Positions 48,977 through 58,386 of a stretch of 63,600 nt of DNA are shown piece by piece; position 1 is the stretch's first letter, and each line of letters begins with the position of its first letter. The notes below the pieces were generated by a model. That model did not search any database. It had not been told where the DNA came from and saw only the letters and a program-made list of their open reading frames with translations. Made by a program: the position numbers and the translations under genes. This stretch comes from Albidovulum sp. (GTDB taxonomy: Bacteria; Pseudomonadota; Alphaproteobacteria; Rhodobacterales; Rhodobacteraceae), in the NCBI GenBank assembly GCA_030837825.1, contig JAUQYB010000042.1, positions 1 to 63,600 of the forward strand, read 5' to 3'.

Positions 48977-50584
48977 ATGCCGGAGATGCCCACCAACCGC
49001 CCCGCCCTGCCCGCCGAGATCGCCCGGCGGCGCACCTTCGCCATCATCTCGCACCCCGATGCGGGCAAGACCACGCTGACCGAGAAGTTCCTGCTGTTCG
49101 GCGGCGCGATCCAGATGGCGGGCCAGGTCCGCGCCAAGGGCGAAGCGCGGCGCACAAGGTCCGACTTCATGAAGCTGGAGCAGGAGCGGGGGATTTCCGT
49201 CTCGGCCTCGGCGATGTCGTTCGACTTCGGCCGCTATCGCTTCAACCTCGTCGACACGCCGGGGCATTCGGACTTTTCCGAGGACACCTACCGGACGCTG
49301 ACCGCCGTCGATGCCGCGATCATGGTGATCGACGGGGCGAAGGGCGTGGAAAGCCAGACCCGCAAGCTTTTCGAGGTCTGCCGGCTCAGGGACCTGCCGA
49401 TCCTGACCTTCTGCAACAAGATGGACCGGGAAAGCCGCGACACGTTCGAGATCATCGACGAGATCCAGGAAAACCTCGCCATCGACGTGACGCCCGCGTC
49501 CTGGCCGATCGGCATGGGCCGCGACTTTCTCGGCTGCTATGACATCCTGCACGACCGGCTGGAACTGATGGACCGGGCCGACCGCAACCGGGTGGCGGAA
49601 TCGATCAGGATCGCCGGGCTGGACGACCCGCAACTGGCCCGGCACGTGCCTGATGACCTTCTGAAGAAGCTTCGCGAAGACCTTGAAATGGCGCGAGAAC
49701 TGCTTCCCGCCTTTGACCGGAGGTCGTTCCTTGAAGGCCACCTCACGCCGATCTGGTTCGGCAGTGCGATCAACTCCTTCGGGGTCAAGGAGCTGATGGC
49801 CGGGATCGGCGACTACGGGCCCGAGCCGCAGCCCCAGAAGGCCGCCGAGCGCGTGATCCTGCCCGAGGAGGACAGGGTCGCGGGCTTCGTCTTCAAGGTG
49901 CAGGCCAACATGGACCCCAAGCACCGCGACAGGGTGGCCTTCGTGCGCCTCGCCTCGGGGCATTTCGAGCGCGGGCAGAAACTGTTCCATGTGCGGTCGA
50001 AAAAGCCGATGGCGGTGTCGAACCCCGTCCTGTTCCTCGCCGCCGACCGCGCGCTGGCCGAGGAGGCCTGGGCGGGCGACATCATCGGCATTCCCAACCA
50101 CGGCCAGCTCAGGATCGGCGACGCGCTGACCGAGGGCGAGGCCCTGCGCTTCACCGGCCTCCCCTCCTTCGCGCCGGAGCTTCTCCAGACGGTGCGCGCG
50201 GGCGACCCGATGAAGGCCAAGCACCTGGAAAAGGCGCTGATGCAGTTCGCCGAGGAAGGCGCGGCCAAGGTGTTCAAACCGGCGATCGGATCGGGCTTCA
50301 TCGTCGGCGTCGTCGGCGCCTTGCAGTTCGACGTGCTGGCCAGCCGGATCGAGCAGGAATACGCCCTTCCCGTGCGCTTCGAGCCGACCCAGTTCACCTC
50401 GGCCCGCTGGGTGACGGGGCCGAAGCCCGAGGTCGAGACATTCCTGGCCGCCAACAAGGGCCACATCGCCCACGACCACGACGGCGACATCGTCTATCTC
50501 ACCCGCCTCCAGTGGGACATCGACCGCATCGTCCGCGACCATCCGGCACTGAAGCTCGCCGCGACGAAGGAGATGATGGCGTGA
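48977..50584 (+). CDS. prfC: Peptide chain release factor 3
   Basis: A protein of 535 residues. GTPase motifs are G1 SHPDAGKTTLTEK near 25, G3 DTPGHSDFSEDTYR and G4 CNKMD. The effector region RGISVSASAMSFD is followed by RF3-specific C-terminal domains (RWVTGPKPEVETF). It recycles RF1/RF2 after peptide release. The stop overlaps the next GTG start (GTGA). Confidence 0.97.
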   Translation: MPEMPTNRPALPAEIARRRTFAIISHPDAGKTTLTEKFLLFGGAIQMAGQVRAKGEARRTRSDFMKLEQERGISVSASAMSFDFGRYRFNLVDTPGHSDFSEDTYRTLTAVDAAIMVIDGAKGVESQTRKLFEVCRLRDLPILTFCNKMDRESRDTFEIIDEIQENLAIDVTPASWPIGMGRDFLGCYDILHDRLELMDRADRNRVAESIRIAGLDDPQLARHVPDDLLKKLREDLEMARELLPAFDRRSFLEGHLTPIWFGSAINSFGVKELMAGIGDYGPEPQPQKAAERVILPEEDRVAGFVFKVQANMDPKHRDRVAFVRLASGHFERGQKLFHVRSKKPMAVSNPVLFLAADRALAEEAWAGDIIGIPNHGQLRIGDALTEGEALRFTGLPSFAPELLQTVRAGDPMKAKHLEKALMQFAEEGAAKVFKPAIGSGFIVGVVGALQFDVLASRIEQEYALPVRFEPTQFTSARWVTGPKPEVETFLAANKGHIAHDHDGDIVYLTRLQWDIDRIVRDHPALKLAATKEMMA

Positions 50585-51036
50585 CGCCGCTGCCGCCGGA
50601 GCTTCTGACGCGGCTCGCCGAGGCGCCGGCGGAGGTGGAAACCGTCGAGGCGCTGGTGACGCTCTGGCTGGCGGACAATACCGCCGAACGGCAGGACGAC
50701 GACGTCCCCTGGTCGGCATTCTGCGTTCTCGAACTGGGCAGCCATCCGGACGCGGTCTGGACCTTCGTGCGCAAGTCCCTGGCTTCGGCTGAGACGGTCT
50801 GGCAGGTCGTCATGCTCGCGGCTGGCCCGCTGGAAGACCTGATCGCCGAACACGGGGCCGCATTCATCGACCGGATCGAGCACGAGGCGGGACACTCGGC
50901 CCGCTTCCGCTTCGCACTCACCGGCGTCTGGCCGCAGGGCAACCGGCAGCGCGCGGTCTGGGCACGGGTGGAGGCTGCACGCGCCGAAGCGATGGCGACC
51001 GGCATTGACGCTGGCGGCCCGCTTCCCCCGCGCTGA
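50581..51036 (+). CDS. Conserved hypothetical protein coupled to prfC (possibly DUF6869)
   Basis: A protein of 151 residues, soluble and acidic, with no membrane segment. The GTG start at 50581 overlaps the prfC stop by 4 bp, and AAGGAG 8 nt upstream inside prfC supports it. Readable features are WLADNTAERQDDDVPWSAF, LELGSHPDAVWTFV, and an internal LAAGPLEDLIAEHG helix. The pattern (W/H-rich, DPE-like, ending with a small basic helix) recalls DUF6869, but I am not certain. Function unknown. Confidence 0.7.
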   Translation: MTPLPPELLTRLAEAPAEVETVEALVTLWLADNTAERQDDDVPWSAFCVLELGSHPDAVWTFVRKSLASAETVWQVVMLAAGPLEDLIAEHGAAFIDRIEHEAGHSARFRFALTGVWPQGNRQRAVWARVEAARAEAMATGIDAGGPLPPR

Positions 51037-51049
51037 ACCGAAAGCGCGC

Positions 51050-51475
51050 TCAGCCCACCGTCACCTCCAGCGTGATCTCGGCCTTGAGCAGTTTCGAGAT
51101 CGGACAGCCTGCCTTGGCCTTCTCGGCGAGTTCGCGGATCTTCGCCTCCGGCGCGGCGGCCTTCACCCTGGTCACCAGATGCGCCGTCTTCACCGTCGGC
51201 CCGCCCTCGGTCGCCGGATCGAGCGCGATGGTCGACGTCGTCTCGATCGTGTCGGGGGTGATCCCCTCGCCCCCCATCAGTGCGGCAAGGAACATCGAAT
51301 AGCAGCCGGCATGGGCTGCCCCGATCAGTTCCTCGGGATTGGCGCCCTTCTTGCCCTCGAACCGCGCGGCGAAGCTGTAGGGCAGATCCGACAGCGCGCC
51401 GCTCTGCGTCGTAAGCGTGCCGGCGCCTTCCTTCAGCGTGCCCTTCCAGATGGCCGATGCGTGTTTCTCGATCAT
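51050..51475 (-). CDS. OsmC-family peroxiredoxin-like protein
   Basis: A protein of 141 residues. The two active cysteines are C58 (GAAHAGCYSMF) and C124 (KAGCPISKLL), with the conserved NPEEL Glu pair at 48-49. This is the OsmC (salt/osmotic, organic peroxide) branch rather than Ohr. It would reduce organic hydroperoxides in the cytoplasm. Convergent with the prfC operon. Confidence 0.93.
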   Translation of the reverse strand: MIEKHASAIWKGTLKEGAGTLTTQSGALSDLPYSFAARFEGKKGANPEELIGAAHAGCYSMFLAALMGGEGITPDTIETTSTIALDPATEGGPTVKTAHLVTRVKAAAPEAKIRELAEKAKAGCPISKLLKAEITLEVTVG

Positions 51476-51516
51476 GGCGTTTCTCCCGTCCTGTCACATT
51501 TCGCGGCGTCCGGCCG

Positions 51517-52347
51517 TCACGGTGACACAACACGCGAGGGCGGGAAACGGTTCTCGTCGCACGAAAACGTCATCTCGACCGGCGCGGCCAGCCCGCTGCG
51601 GACCTCGCCCGCCTCGGCACGCGCCGTCCGCCAGTCGCGCCAGCGGCGCCGCGCGGTCCGCGCCACCTCGCCCTGACGTTCGGCACCGATGTCTGAGGCG
51701 AAGGCGAGGGTGTCGTGCAGGACCGGCGCCGGGTTGACGAAACCGGGGCGGAGGAGGTCGAACCCCATGCCCGCCGAGCGGCCGAAGAGCACATGATCGA
51801 CCGGCACGGCAAGCGCGGGAAACCGCGCCAGCAGCGCCTCGGCGCCCGCCGCGGTCAGCACGTAGCCGCAGCTGCCGAGAAACCCGCTTCTGAGCCGGTA
51901 GAGCGCGGTCCCCGCCGGCCCCTCCCCCAGCGCCGCGCCAAGGGGACGGCGGCGGCTGGCCTGCGGCCCCGGCCAGAATTCGAGCTTCAGCACCCCCATG
52001 CCATGCTCCCGCATCAGCCGCGCGACGCCATCGGCGGCGAAGGCGGCAAAGCCGGGGGCCAGACGCGCATCATCCTCCAGCACCACGGCCGCCTCGGCCC
52101 GCCCGCCCGCGATCTCCTCCCAGAGCCGCCGATGGGTCAGCGAACAGGCCATGTCGCCGGCGGTGGCGGGATAGGCTGCCGACAGGGGCCCGGTGCCGAA
52201 AGCCGCCCTGAGGCCGGCAGCCGGCACCGCCAGGCGGTCGATCGCCTCGACCCGGCTCCAGCCCAGCCCGAGGCCGTCGAGCGCGGCGCCGATCCGGGCC
52301 AGCCGGCCGGGTTCCCGCGCGAGGTTGATGACATGAATGGGCAGCAA
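51517..52347 (-). CDS. Family 25 glycosyltransferase (LPS biosynthesis type)
   Basis: A protein of about 276 residues. It opens LPIHVINLAREPGRLARIGAAL and holds GDMACSLTHRRLWEEIAGG and VVLEDDARLAPGF, the GT25 pattern with a DD metal motif. GSCGYVLTAAGAEALLARF follows. No ATG fits. I chose TTG at 52347, with GGAG 9 nt upstream, because the family motif begins right there; a TTG at 52428 would add 27 residues encoded partly by a tandem repeat. It probably adds galactose-type sugars to a surface glycan. Confidence 0.82.
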   Translation of the reverse strand: MLPIHVINLAREPGRLARIGAALDGLGLGWSRVEAIDRLAVPAAGLRAAFGTGPLSAAYPATAGDMACSLTHRRLWEEIAGGRAEAAVVLEDDARLAPGFAAFAADGVARLMREHGMGVLKLEFWPGPQASRRRPLGAALGEGPAGTALYRLRSGFLGSCGYVLTAAGAEALLARFPALAVPVDHVLFGRSAGMGFDLLRPGFVNPAPVLHDTLAFASDIGAERQGEVARTARRRWRDWRTARAEAGEVRSGLAAPVEMTFSCDENRFPPSRVVSP

Positions 52348-52364
52348 CGTTCCGGCTCCGGGGT

Positions 52365-52410
52365 AGCGGCGCAAGACTGGGGGCAGCGGCGCAAGACTAG
52401 GGGCAGCGGC
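52365..52410. repeat. 20-bp tandem direct repeat
   Basis: The unit AGCGGCGCAAGACTRGGGGC occurs at 52365-52384 and 52385-52404 with one mismatch, and its first six bases recur at 52405-52410. It lies just upstream of the GT25 start. Confidence 0.8.
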
Positions 52411-52745
52411 CGCGCGCGTCGACCGCAAAGGCCCGCGGGGCGCGGGGTTTCACCTCAGGATTGTCTCCGCTTCGGCGAATCTCTTCGTGGCAGAAATGTG
52501 GCAAAAGCCCCTCGCGGAGGTCGATCCGCCGGTGCAGGCGCCGCCAGCGGAGGGCAGAAATCGGCGGGAGTCGGGCAATTTCAGGGCAGGATCGGCGGAA
52601 AGCCGCCGCGATCGTTGATCTCTGGTTGCCGATCCCGGGACATGACCGGGGTCTGTTTCGGCAGAGGCGACAACTGTCGCGTGTGCCAAAAAAAAGTCTC
52701 AATTCCTGCGAGAATTAGAGAGCCAGCCGCAACAAAGGAGCTGCC
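52411..52745. other. 335-bp gap upstream of the third VPLPA-CTERM gene
   Basis: No gene seen. It holds the promoter region of the following gene, a run of eight A's near 52688, and a short dyad AATTC-ctgcga-GAATT (52701-52716) about 30 bp before its start. Confidence 0.4.
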
Positions 52746-53258
52746 ATGTTCTCGACCAAACTCAAAGCGCTGGCCGTGGCAGCGGCAACGGTCACGGCCC
52801 TTCCTTCCCAGGCCGCGACCATCAACCTCGTCGCCGACAGCGGATGGACCCGCTTCTCGATTGGCGACGTGGGAACCACGGTCGCACGAAGCTTCAGCTT
52901 CTCCCTGGCCGCGAATGCCATCCTCACCATCGTCGATGGCTTCTTCGCCGGAGAGCAGTTCGAAGTCTTCAACAACGCCGTCGCGCTCGGGGCCACCTCG
53001 GCGCCGGTGACGCCGTCCAAGAACACGGGGATGAACTTCGACAAGGCGCTGGCCGACGGCCAGCACAGCTTCGGCCAGTTCAACCTCGGTCCGGGGACGT
53101 ATCTGATCTCGATGGACGTGCTCGCACGTGCACCGGGAGCCGGCAACCGTCTCGGGGCGATCCGCCTCGACATGGCGGCCGTGCCCGTTCCCGCCGGGGG
53201 GGCTCTCCTCCTGTCCGGGCTCGGGATCGCGGCGCTTTTCCGGCGCCGTCGCCGGTAG
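52746..53258 (+). CDS. VPLPA-CTERM sorting-domain protein
   Basis: A protein of 170 residues. The signal peptide is about 1-23 (LPSQA-ATINL). A beta-rich body carries GFFAGEQFEVFNN and a DNA-unrelated GQFNLGPGTYLI segment. The C-terminal signal is VPVPAGGALLLSGLGIAALF plus RRRRR. It is not closely similar to the tandem pair at 33.8-35.1 kb outside the sorting signal. AAAGGAGCTGCC precedes the ATG. A 13-bp hairpin terminator follows. Exported and presumably exosortase-processed. Confidence 0.88.
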   Translation: MFSTKLKALAVAAATVTALPSQAATINLVADSGWTRFSIGDVGTTVARSFSFSLAANAILTIVDGFFAGEQFEVFNNAVALGATSAPVTPSKNTGMNFDKALADGQHSFGQFNLGPGTYLISMDVLARAPGAGNRLGAIRLDMAAVPVPAGGALLLSGLGIAALFRRRRR

Positions 53259-53333
53259 GTCCAACCGGCAGGCAACCGATCGGCAGTCTTACCAGTACCC
53301 ACACCCAAACACCCACCCACTACCCAACGCCAA

Positions 53334-53375
53334 GGTGCCGCCCGTCTCCCCCAGGACGGGCGGCACCGCCGTTTC
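53334..53375 (+). terminator. Terminator after the third VPLPA-CTERM gene
   Basis: A 13-bp perfect stem (arms 53334-53346 and 53355-53367, 8-nt loop) followed by GCCGTTTCGG. A C/A-rich run at 53290-53330 precedes it and could assist Rho. Confidence 0.75.
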
Positions 53376-53396
53376 GGGCCGGGGTGCGGCGTCTGA

Positions 53397-53425
53397 TTGA
53401 CCTGCGCAAGGTTTTGCGCTACGGG
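53397..53425 (+). promoter_or_regulatory. Dyad and -35-like element upstream of the DEAD-box gene
   Basis: TTGACC (53397-53402) is followed by the dyad GCGCAA-ggtt-TTGCGC (53404-53419). The -10 at 17 bp (TACGGG) is weak. Confidence 0.35.
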
Positions 53426-53517
53426 CGGAAGGCCCGCATCCGGCGGGCAAACGCCGGGGCGCCCGGAAGTCGCGTCCCTTCACCCTTGCGGCCCGACGCC
53501 GCAACGATTGGACGCTG

Positions 53518-55092
53518 ATGACAAAGTTTTCCGACCTGAAACTGGACCCCAAGGTCCTGCAAGCCATTGCCGAAGCCGGCTATGAAATCCCCACGCCGAT
53601 CCAGGCTGGCGCGATCCCGCCCGCGCTCGAGGGCCGTGACGTTCTCGGCATCGCCCAGACCGGCACCGGCAAGACCGCAGGCTTCGTGCTGCCGATGATC
53701 ACGCTTCTGGGCCGCGGCCGCGCCCGCGCCCGGATGCCGCGGAGCCTGGTGCTCTGCCCGACGCGCGAGCTTGCGGCACAGGTGGCCGAGAACTTCGACG
53801 TCTATGCCAAGCACACCAAGCTGACCAAGGCGCTTCTCATCGGCGGCGTGAGTTTCGGCGAACAGGACAAGCTGATCGACCGCGGCGTCGATGTGCTGAT
53901 CGCCACGCCCGGGCGCCTTCTGGATCATTTCGAGCGCGGCAAGCTGCTGTTGACCGGCGTGCAGATCATGGTGGTCGACGAAGCTGACCGGATGCTCGAC
54001 ATGGGCTTCATTCCGGACATCGAGCGGATCTTCCAGTTGACGCCGTTCACCCGCCAGACGCTGTTCTTCAGCGCGACGATGGCGCCCGAGATCGAGCGGA
54101 TCACCAACACCTTCCTGCACACGCCCGCCCGGATCGAGGTCGCGCGCCAGGCGACGACCTCCGAGACCATCGAACAGCGCCTCGTCGAGTTCACGCCGAC
54201 CCGCAAGGACCAGACCGCCAAGCAGAAACGCGAGCTTCTGCGCGCGCTCATCACCGCCGAGGGCGAGGCCTGCACCAACGCGATCCTCTTCTGCAACCGC
54301 AAGTCCGAGGTCGACATCCTTGCCAAATCGCTGAAGACGCACGGCTTCGACGCGGCACCGATCCACGGCGACCTCGAGCAGAGCCAGCGGATGAAGACGC
54401 TCGACGGCTTCCGCGAAGGCACGCTGCGCTTTCTCGTCGCCTCCGACGTGGCCGCGCGCGGGCTCGACATTCCGGCGGTGAGCCATGTCTTCAACTTCGA
54501 CGTGCCATCGCATTCGGAGGACTATGTCCACCGCATCGGCCGCACCGGCCGCGCCGGACGGCGGGGCGTTGCGATCACGCTGGCGACGCCCGCCGACAAG
54601 AAATACCTCGACGCGATCGAAAGCCTCGTGAAGACGACCCTGCCCCGTGCGCCGCTGCCCGAAGGATTCACGCTCAGCGAAGCGGCACAGCGCGCGCCCA
54701 GGGCCGAGGAGGACCGCAAGGGCAGCCGTCCGCGCCGCGGCCGCGAGACCGGCAGCGGGCGCGAACGCGATGACCGCCGCGACCGGCCGATCAAGCCGCA
54801 CGGGCAGGAGGCGTCGATGGCACCGCTCGACGTGCCGGCGCCGCGGGTCGAGCCGCAGCCCGCGAATCCCGCGCCGCGCGACCAGGCCGAGGACAAGCCA
54901 CGCCGCGACCGGGACGACCGGCACCGCGACCAGAAGCGGCGCGAGGACCGGGACCGCGACGAGAAACGGCGGGAAGACCGCGACCGCCGCGGGGATCGCG
55001 GCGATCGTGGCGAAAAGGGCGCGCCCGTGGTCGGCCTCGGCGATCACGTGCCTGACTTCCTGATGCGCAGCATGAAGATCACGAAGGACTGA
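53518..55092 (+). CDS. DEAD-box RNA helicase (RhlE-like)
   Basis: A protein of 524 residues. The Q motif is YEIPTPIQAGAIP, motif I AQTGTGKT, motif II DEAD (VVDEADRMLDMGF), motif III SAT, and motif VI HRIGRTGRAG. The core ends near 385. The remaining 140 residues are disordered and rich in Arg/Asp/Glu (RDRDDRHRD, RREDRDRDEKRR, RGDRGDRGEKG), typical of RhlE-like RNA-binding tails. It likely acts in ribosome assembly or RNA decay; it converges on the RNase J gene. Which subfamily (RhlE or DeaD) is not certain. Confidence 0.92.
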   Translation: MTKFSDLKLDPKVLQAIAEAGYEIPTPIQAGAIPPALEGRDVLGIAQTGTGKTAGFVLPMITLLGRGRARARMPRSLVLCPTRELAAQVAENFDVYAKHTKLTKALLIGGVSFGEQDKLIDRGVDVLIATPGRLLDHFERGKLLLTGVQIMVVDEADRMLDMGFIPDIERIFQLTPFTRQTLFFSATMAPEIERITNTFLHTPARIEVARQATTSETIEQRLVEFTPTRKDQTAKQKRELLRALITAEGEACTNAILFCNRKSEVDILAKSLKTHGFDAAPIHGDLEQSQRMKTLDGFREGTLRFLVASDVAARGLDIPAVSHVFNFDVPSHSEDYVHRIGRTGRAGRRGVAITLATPADKKYLDAIESLVKTTLPRAPLPEGFTLSEAAQRAPRAEEDRKGSRPRRGRETGSGRERDDRRDRPIKPHGQEASMAPLDVPAPRVEPQPANPAPRDQAEDKPRRDRDDRHRDQKRREDRDRDEKRREDRDRRGDRGDRGEKGAPVVGLGDHVPDFLMRSMKITKD

Positions 55093-55144
55093 CCGCGCCC
55101 GCTGCTGCCCGCGCATCTCGACGGAGGGGTCCGCCGGGGCGGGC

Positions 55145-56824
55145 CTACTCTGCCACCAGCCGGCTCGTCACCACGGTGACTTCGGGTTTCTTGCCGATCT
55201 CCTCGACCGCGACCTGGCGGACGATCTTGCGGATCGCCTCGTCCATCTTGTCGTCGTCGGCCAGCACCCGGTCGTCGGCGCGTTCGAGGAAATCGTTGAT
55301 GTCGGTCTCGATCGCCTCGGCCAGTGGCGCCCCCTTGCGCGTCCTGCCGGAAAGGCCCTTCAGTTCCACCCAGGCCTCGCCGAGGGGCTGGTCCTCCTCG
55401 TCGAGAAGGACGGTCACCAGCACATGGCCGTTCAGCGCCATGCGGATGCGGTCGCGCACCACCCCGTCGAGCGCGCCAAGAAGCACCGTGCCGTCGAGAT
55501 AGGTCCGCCCGGTCTCGACATATTCCACCACCTCGGGCGCGTCGCCGGTGAGGTCGACCACCGTGCCGTTCACGGCCAGTTCCGCCGCGATCCCCTTGGC
55601 GATGCCGATCCGGCAATGTTCGCGCAGATGACGGTGCTCGCCGTGCATCGGCAGCAACATCTTCGGCCGCAGCAACTCGTGCACCGCCTCGAGGTCGGGA
55701 CGGTTGGCGTGGCCCGAGACATGGTAGAGCCCGCCGCGGTCGTCGATCACCTCGACACCGATTTCCGAGAAGGCGTTCATCACCCGGATCACGTCGCGTT
55801 CGTTGCCGGGGATGGTCTTGGAGGAGAACAGGAACGTGTCGCCCTCCTTCAGCTCGAGCCCGAGGTATTTGCCGCGGGAAAGCTGCGCCGAGGCGGCGCG
55901 GCGCTCGCCCTGGCTGCCGGTCACGATCAGCATCAGGCTGCCCCGGGGCAGGTCCACCGCCTCTTCCGGCTGGATGATCGGCGGGAAGTCGGTAAGGACG
56001 CCCGATTCCACCGCCGCCGTGATCATCCGCTTCATCGCCCGGCCGAGAAGGCAGATCGAGCGGCCCGCCTCGCGCCCGGCCTCGGCCAGCGTCTTCAGCC
56101 GCGCGATGTTGGACGCAAAGGTCGTCGCCACGACCATTCCGGTCTGGCTGGCGATCAGTTCGGCCAGGGGCCCGGCCAGCGAGGCCTCCGACCGGCCGGG
56201 ATGGGGCGAGAAGACGTTGGTGGAATCGCAGGTCAGAACCTTCACCCCCTGGCCTTCATGCGCGATCCGGTGCCATTCGGCGGGATCGAACGGTTCCCCG
56301 ACCACCGGGGTGCCGTCGAGCTTGAAGTCGGCCGAATGGACGACGCGGCCCGCCGGCGTGTCGATGATCAGCGCGGCACTTTCCGGGATCGAATGGCTGA
56401 CCGGCACGAACTGCACCCGGAAGGGCCCGGCCGCCACCACCTCGGGGCGCGGCTTCACCACCCGGATCACGTCCAGCGGCTGGCCCTGCTCCTCCATCTT
56501 CAGGGTCGCGATGGCCGCGGTGAAGGGCCGCGCGTAGACCGGCGCCCTGAGCTTCGGCCAGAGGTGGCCGATCGCGCCGACATGGTCCTCATGGGCATGG
56601 GTGATGAAGATCGCCTCGATCCGGCCGGCATTCTCGGCAAGCCAGGTGATGTCCGGCATGATCAGGTCGACGCCCGGGGATTCGTCCATGTTGGGGAAGG
56701 TCACGCCCAGATCGACGACGAGCAGCCGTTCAGCCCCCTCCGGCCCGTAGCCGAAGACGTAAGCGTTCATGCCGATCTCGCCGGCGCCGCCCAGGGGAAG
56801 ATAGATCAGGCGGTTCTTGCTCAT
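55145..56824 (-). CDS. rnj: Ribonuclease J
   Basis: A protein of 559 residues. The metallo-beta-lactamase motif is THAHEDHVGAIGHLWP near 77, then PVSHSIPES and HSADFKLDG. The beta-CASP motifs include STNVFSPHPGRSE and VSGHANRPDLEAVH. It is a 5'-3' exo/endoribonuclease in RNA processing and decay. The start overlaps the coaX stop by 4 bp (ATGA). The order nuoN-birA-coaX-rnj is conserved in alphaproteobacteria. Confidence 0.96.
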   Translation of the reverse strand: MSKNRLIYLPLGGAGEIGMNAYVFGYGPEGAERLLVVDLGVTFPNMDESPGVDLIMPDITWLAENAGRIEAIFITHAHEDHVGAIGHLWPKLRAPVYARPFTAAIATLKMEEQGQPLDVIRVVKPRPEVVAAGPFRVQFVPVSHSIPESAALIIDTPAGRVVHSADFKLDGTPVVGEPFDPAEWHRIAHEGQGVKVLTCDSTNVFSPHPGRSEASLAGPLAELIASQTGMVVATTFASNIARLKTLAEAGREAGRSICLLGRAMKRMITAAVESGVLTDFPPIIQPEEAVDLPRGSLMLIVTGSQGERRAASAQLSRGKYLGLELKEGDTFLFSSKTIPGNERDVIRVMNAFSEIGVEVIDDRGGLYHVSGHANRPDLEAVHELLRPKMLLPMHGEHRHLREHCRIGIAKGIAAELAVNGTVVDLTGDAPEVVEYVETGRTYLDGTVLLGALDGVVRDRIRMALNGHVLVTVLLDEEDQPLGEAWVELKGLSGRTRKGAPLAEAIETDINDFLERADDRVLADDDKMDEAIRKIVRQVAVEEIGKKPEVTVVTSRLVAE

Positions 56825-57600
56825 TGGCGTTCCAGTTCCCTGTTGTAGCGGTGGATCAGCACGAGTCCGTGCATGGTCAGGTCGTCCTCGACGCTGTCGA
56901 ATATCTCGGTGCCCTGGCCGAACAGCGGCGCGAGCCCGCCGGTGGCGATCACCTTCATCGGCCGCCCGCGCTCGGCCCGGATCTGCCGGACGATGCCTTC
57001 GACGAGCCCGACATATCCCCAGTAGATGCCCGCCTGCATGCAGGCAACCGTATTCGTCCCGATCACCTTCTGCGGCTTGGTGACATCGACATGCGGCAGG
57101 GCGGCGGCGGCCATGTGCAGCGCCTCGAGGCTGAGGTTCACCCCCGGCGCGATCACCCCGCCGATATAGGCGCCGTCGGTGTCGGCGACGTCGAACGTCG
57201 TCGCGGTGCCGAAGTCGACGATGATCAGGTCGCCGCCGTGGCGGTCGACGCCGGCCACCGTGTTGACCAGCCGGTCGGGGCCGACCGTGGTGCCCTGGTC
57301 GACCCGGGGCGCCACCGGCAGCGCACAGTCGGGCTTGCCGACGACCAGCGGACGGCAATTGAAGTAGCGGTCGCAAAGGACGCGCAGGTTGAAGACGACC
57401 CGCGGCACGGTGGAGGAGATGATCGCCGCGTCGATCTCAATCGGCACCTTGTGATGGTCCATCAGCGTCTTGAACCAGACAAAATACTGGTCGGCCGTGC
57501 GCTGGTGCTCGGTCGAGGTCCTGAGCGTGCAGCGGAACCGCGTCCCGTCCCAGACCGAAAAGACCGTGTTGGTGTTGCCGCAGTCGATGCAGAGGAGCAT
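56821..57600 (-). CDS. coaX: Type III pantothenate kinase
   Basis: A protein of 259 residues. The phosphate-binding motif is LCIDCGNTNTVFSVWDG at the N-terminus. GPDRLVNTVAGVDRHGGDLIIVDFGTATTFDV carries the catalytic Asp, and GLAPLF closes the ASKHA fold. It catalyses the first step of CoA synthesis; with coaD at 30 kb the window holds two CoA steps. It lies 12 bp downstream of birA. Confidence 0.96.
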   Translation of the reverse strand: MLLCIDCGNTNTVFSVWDGTRFRCTLRTSTEHQRTADQYFVWFKTLMDHHKVPIEIDAAIISSTVPRVVFNLRVLCDRYFNCRPLVVGKPDCALPVAPRVDQGTTVGPDRLVNTVAGVDRHGGDLIIVDFGTATTFDVADTDGAYIGGVIAPGVNLSLEALHMAAAALPHVDVTKPQKVIGTNTVACMQAGIYWGYVGLVEGIVRQIRAERGRPMKVIATGGLAPLFGQGTEIFDSVEDDLTMHGLVLIHRYNRELERQ

Positions 57601-57612
57601 GGGAACCCTCCC

Positions 57613-58386
57613 TCAGAAATAGACATCCGCCGCCGGGATCGTGCGCGGCCCCGCCGCCGTCCGCAGGACCAGCGCGCCGGCCTCGTCGATCGTCTCGAAG
57701 GTGCCTTCGATCGTCTCGGTCATGGTCCGGGCGGTGATTGGCTGGCCGAGCCGCGCCGCGCGGGCAAGCCAGGCGGTGCGCAGGGGCGCAAAGCCCCAGG
57801 TGGAAAGCTGCGCCTCCCAGCGGGCGAAGGCCGGCGCCAGAAGGTCGAGAAGTGTCTCGGGTGCGAGCCGAACGCCGGTTTCGCCCATGACCGATACCGG
57901 CCGCGCCGCGCCCGGCTCCACCGCCTCGGCCGGCGGCGCGGCGATCAGGTTGACGCCGATGCCGATGGCAAGGTGGCTGACGCCCGCCCCCTTCCCTGCG
58001 CTTTCCAGCAGGATGCCCGCCACCTTGCCGCCGTTCAGCAGGACGTCGTTCGGCCATTTGAGCGACAGCGCCGCCCCCGGCCCGACCGCGGCCCCCAGCG
58101 CCTCGGCAAGCGCCAGCGCCGCGACGAAGCTGCGCTGCGCCGCCGCGACCGGGTCGCCCGACGGCCGCATCACCAGCGTGGCGAAGAAATTGCCTTCGGG
58201 CGCGACCCAGGCCCGGCCCCGCCGCCCCCGCGCCGCTGTCTGGCGGCGGGCGAGGATCCAGGTAGGCTGGGTCAGGCGCGGTGCCAGGCGCGCGGCTTCG
58301 GAATTGGTGCTGTCGACCTCGGCAAGGACGTGGCGCGCCACGCCTTCGGGCCAGGCCGGAAGCTTCCCAGCCCGGTCAGCGGACAA
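57613..58386 (-). CDS. birA: Biotin--[acetyl-CoA-carboxylase] ligase
   Basis: A protein of 257 residues without an N-terminal DNA-binding domain (group I). The ligase motif is [20 protein letters not shown] near 52, then [21 protein letters not shown] and [11 protein letters not shown]. No ATG fits; TTG at 58386 is chosen, overlapping the nuoN stop by 11 bp. It biotinylates the carrier protein of acetyl-CoA carboxylase and other carboxylases. Confidence 0.92.
   Translation of the reverse strand: MSADRAGKLPAWPEGVARHVLAEVDSTNSEAARLAPRLTQPTWILARRQTAARGRRGRAWVAPEGNFFATLVMRPSGDPVAAAQRSFVAALALAEALGAAVGPGAALSLKWPNDVLLNGGKVAGILLESAGKGAGVSHLAIGIGVNLIAAPPAEAVEPGAARPVSVMGETGVRLAPETLLDLLAPAFARWEAQLSTWGFAPLRTAWLARAARLGQPITARTMTETIEGTFETIDEAGALVLRTAAGPRTIPAADVYF

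Noticed and set aside
52701..52716. AATTC-ctgcga-GAATT as a third SqrR/BigR site
   Set aside because: The spacing between ATTC and GAAT is 6 bp, not 8.
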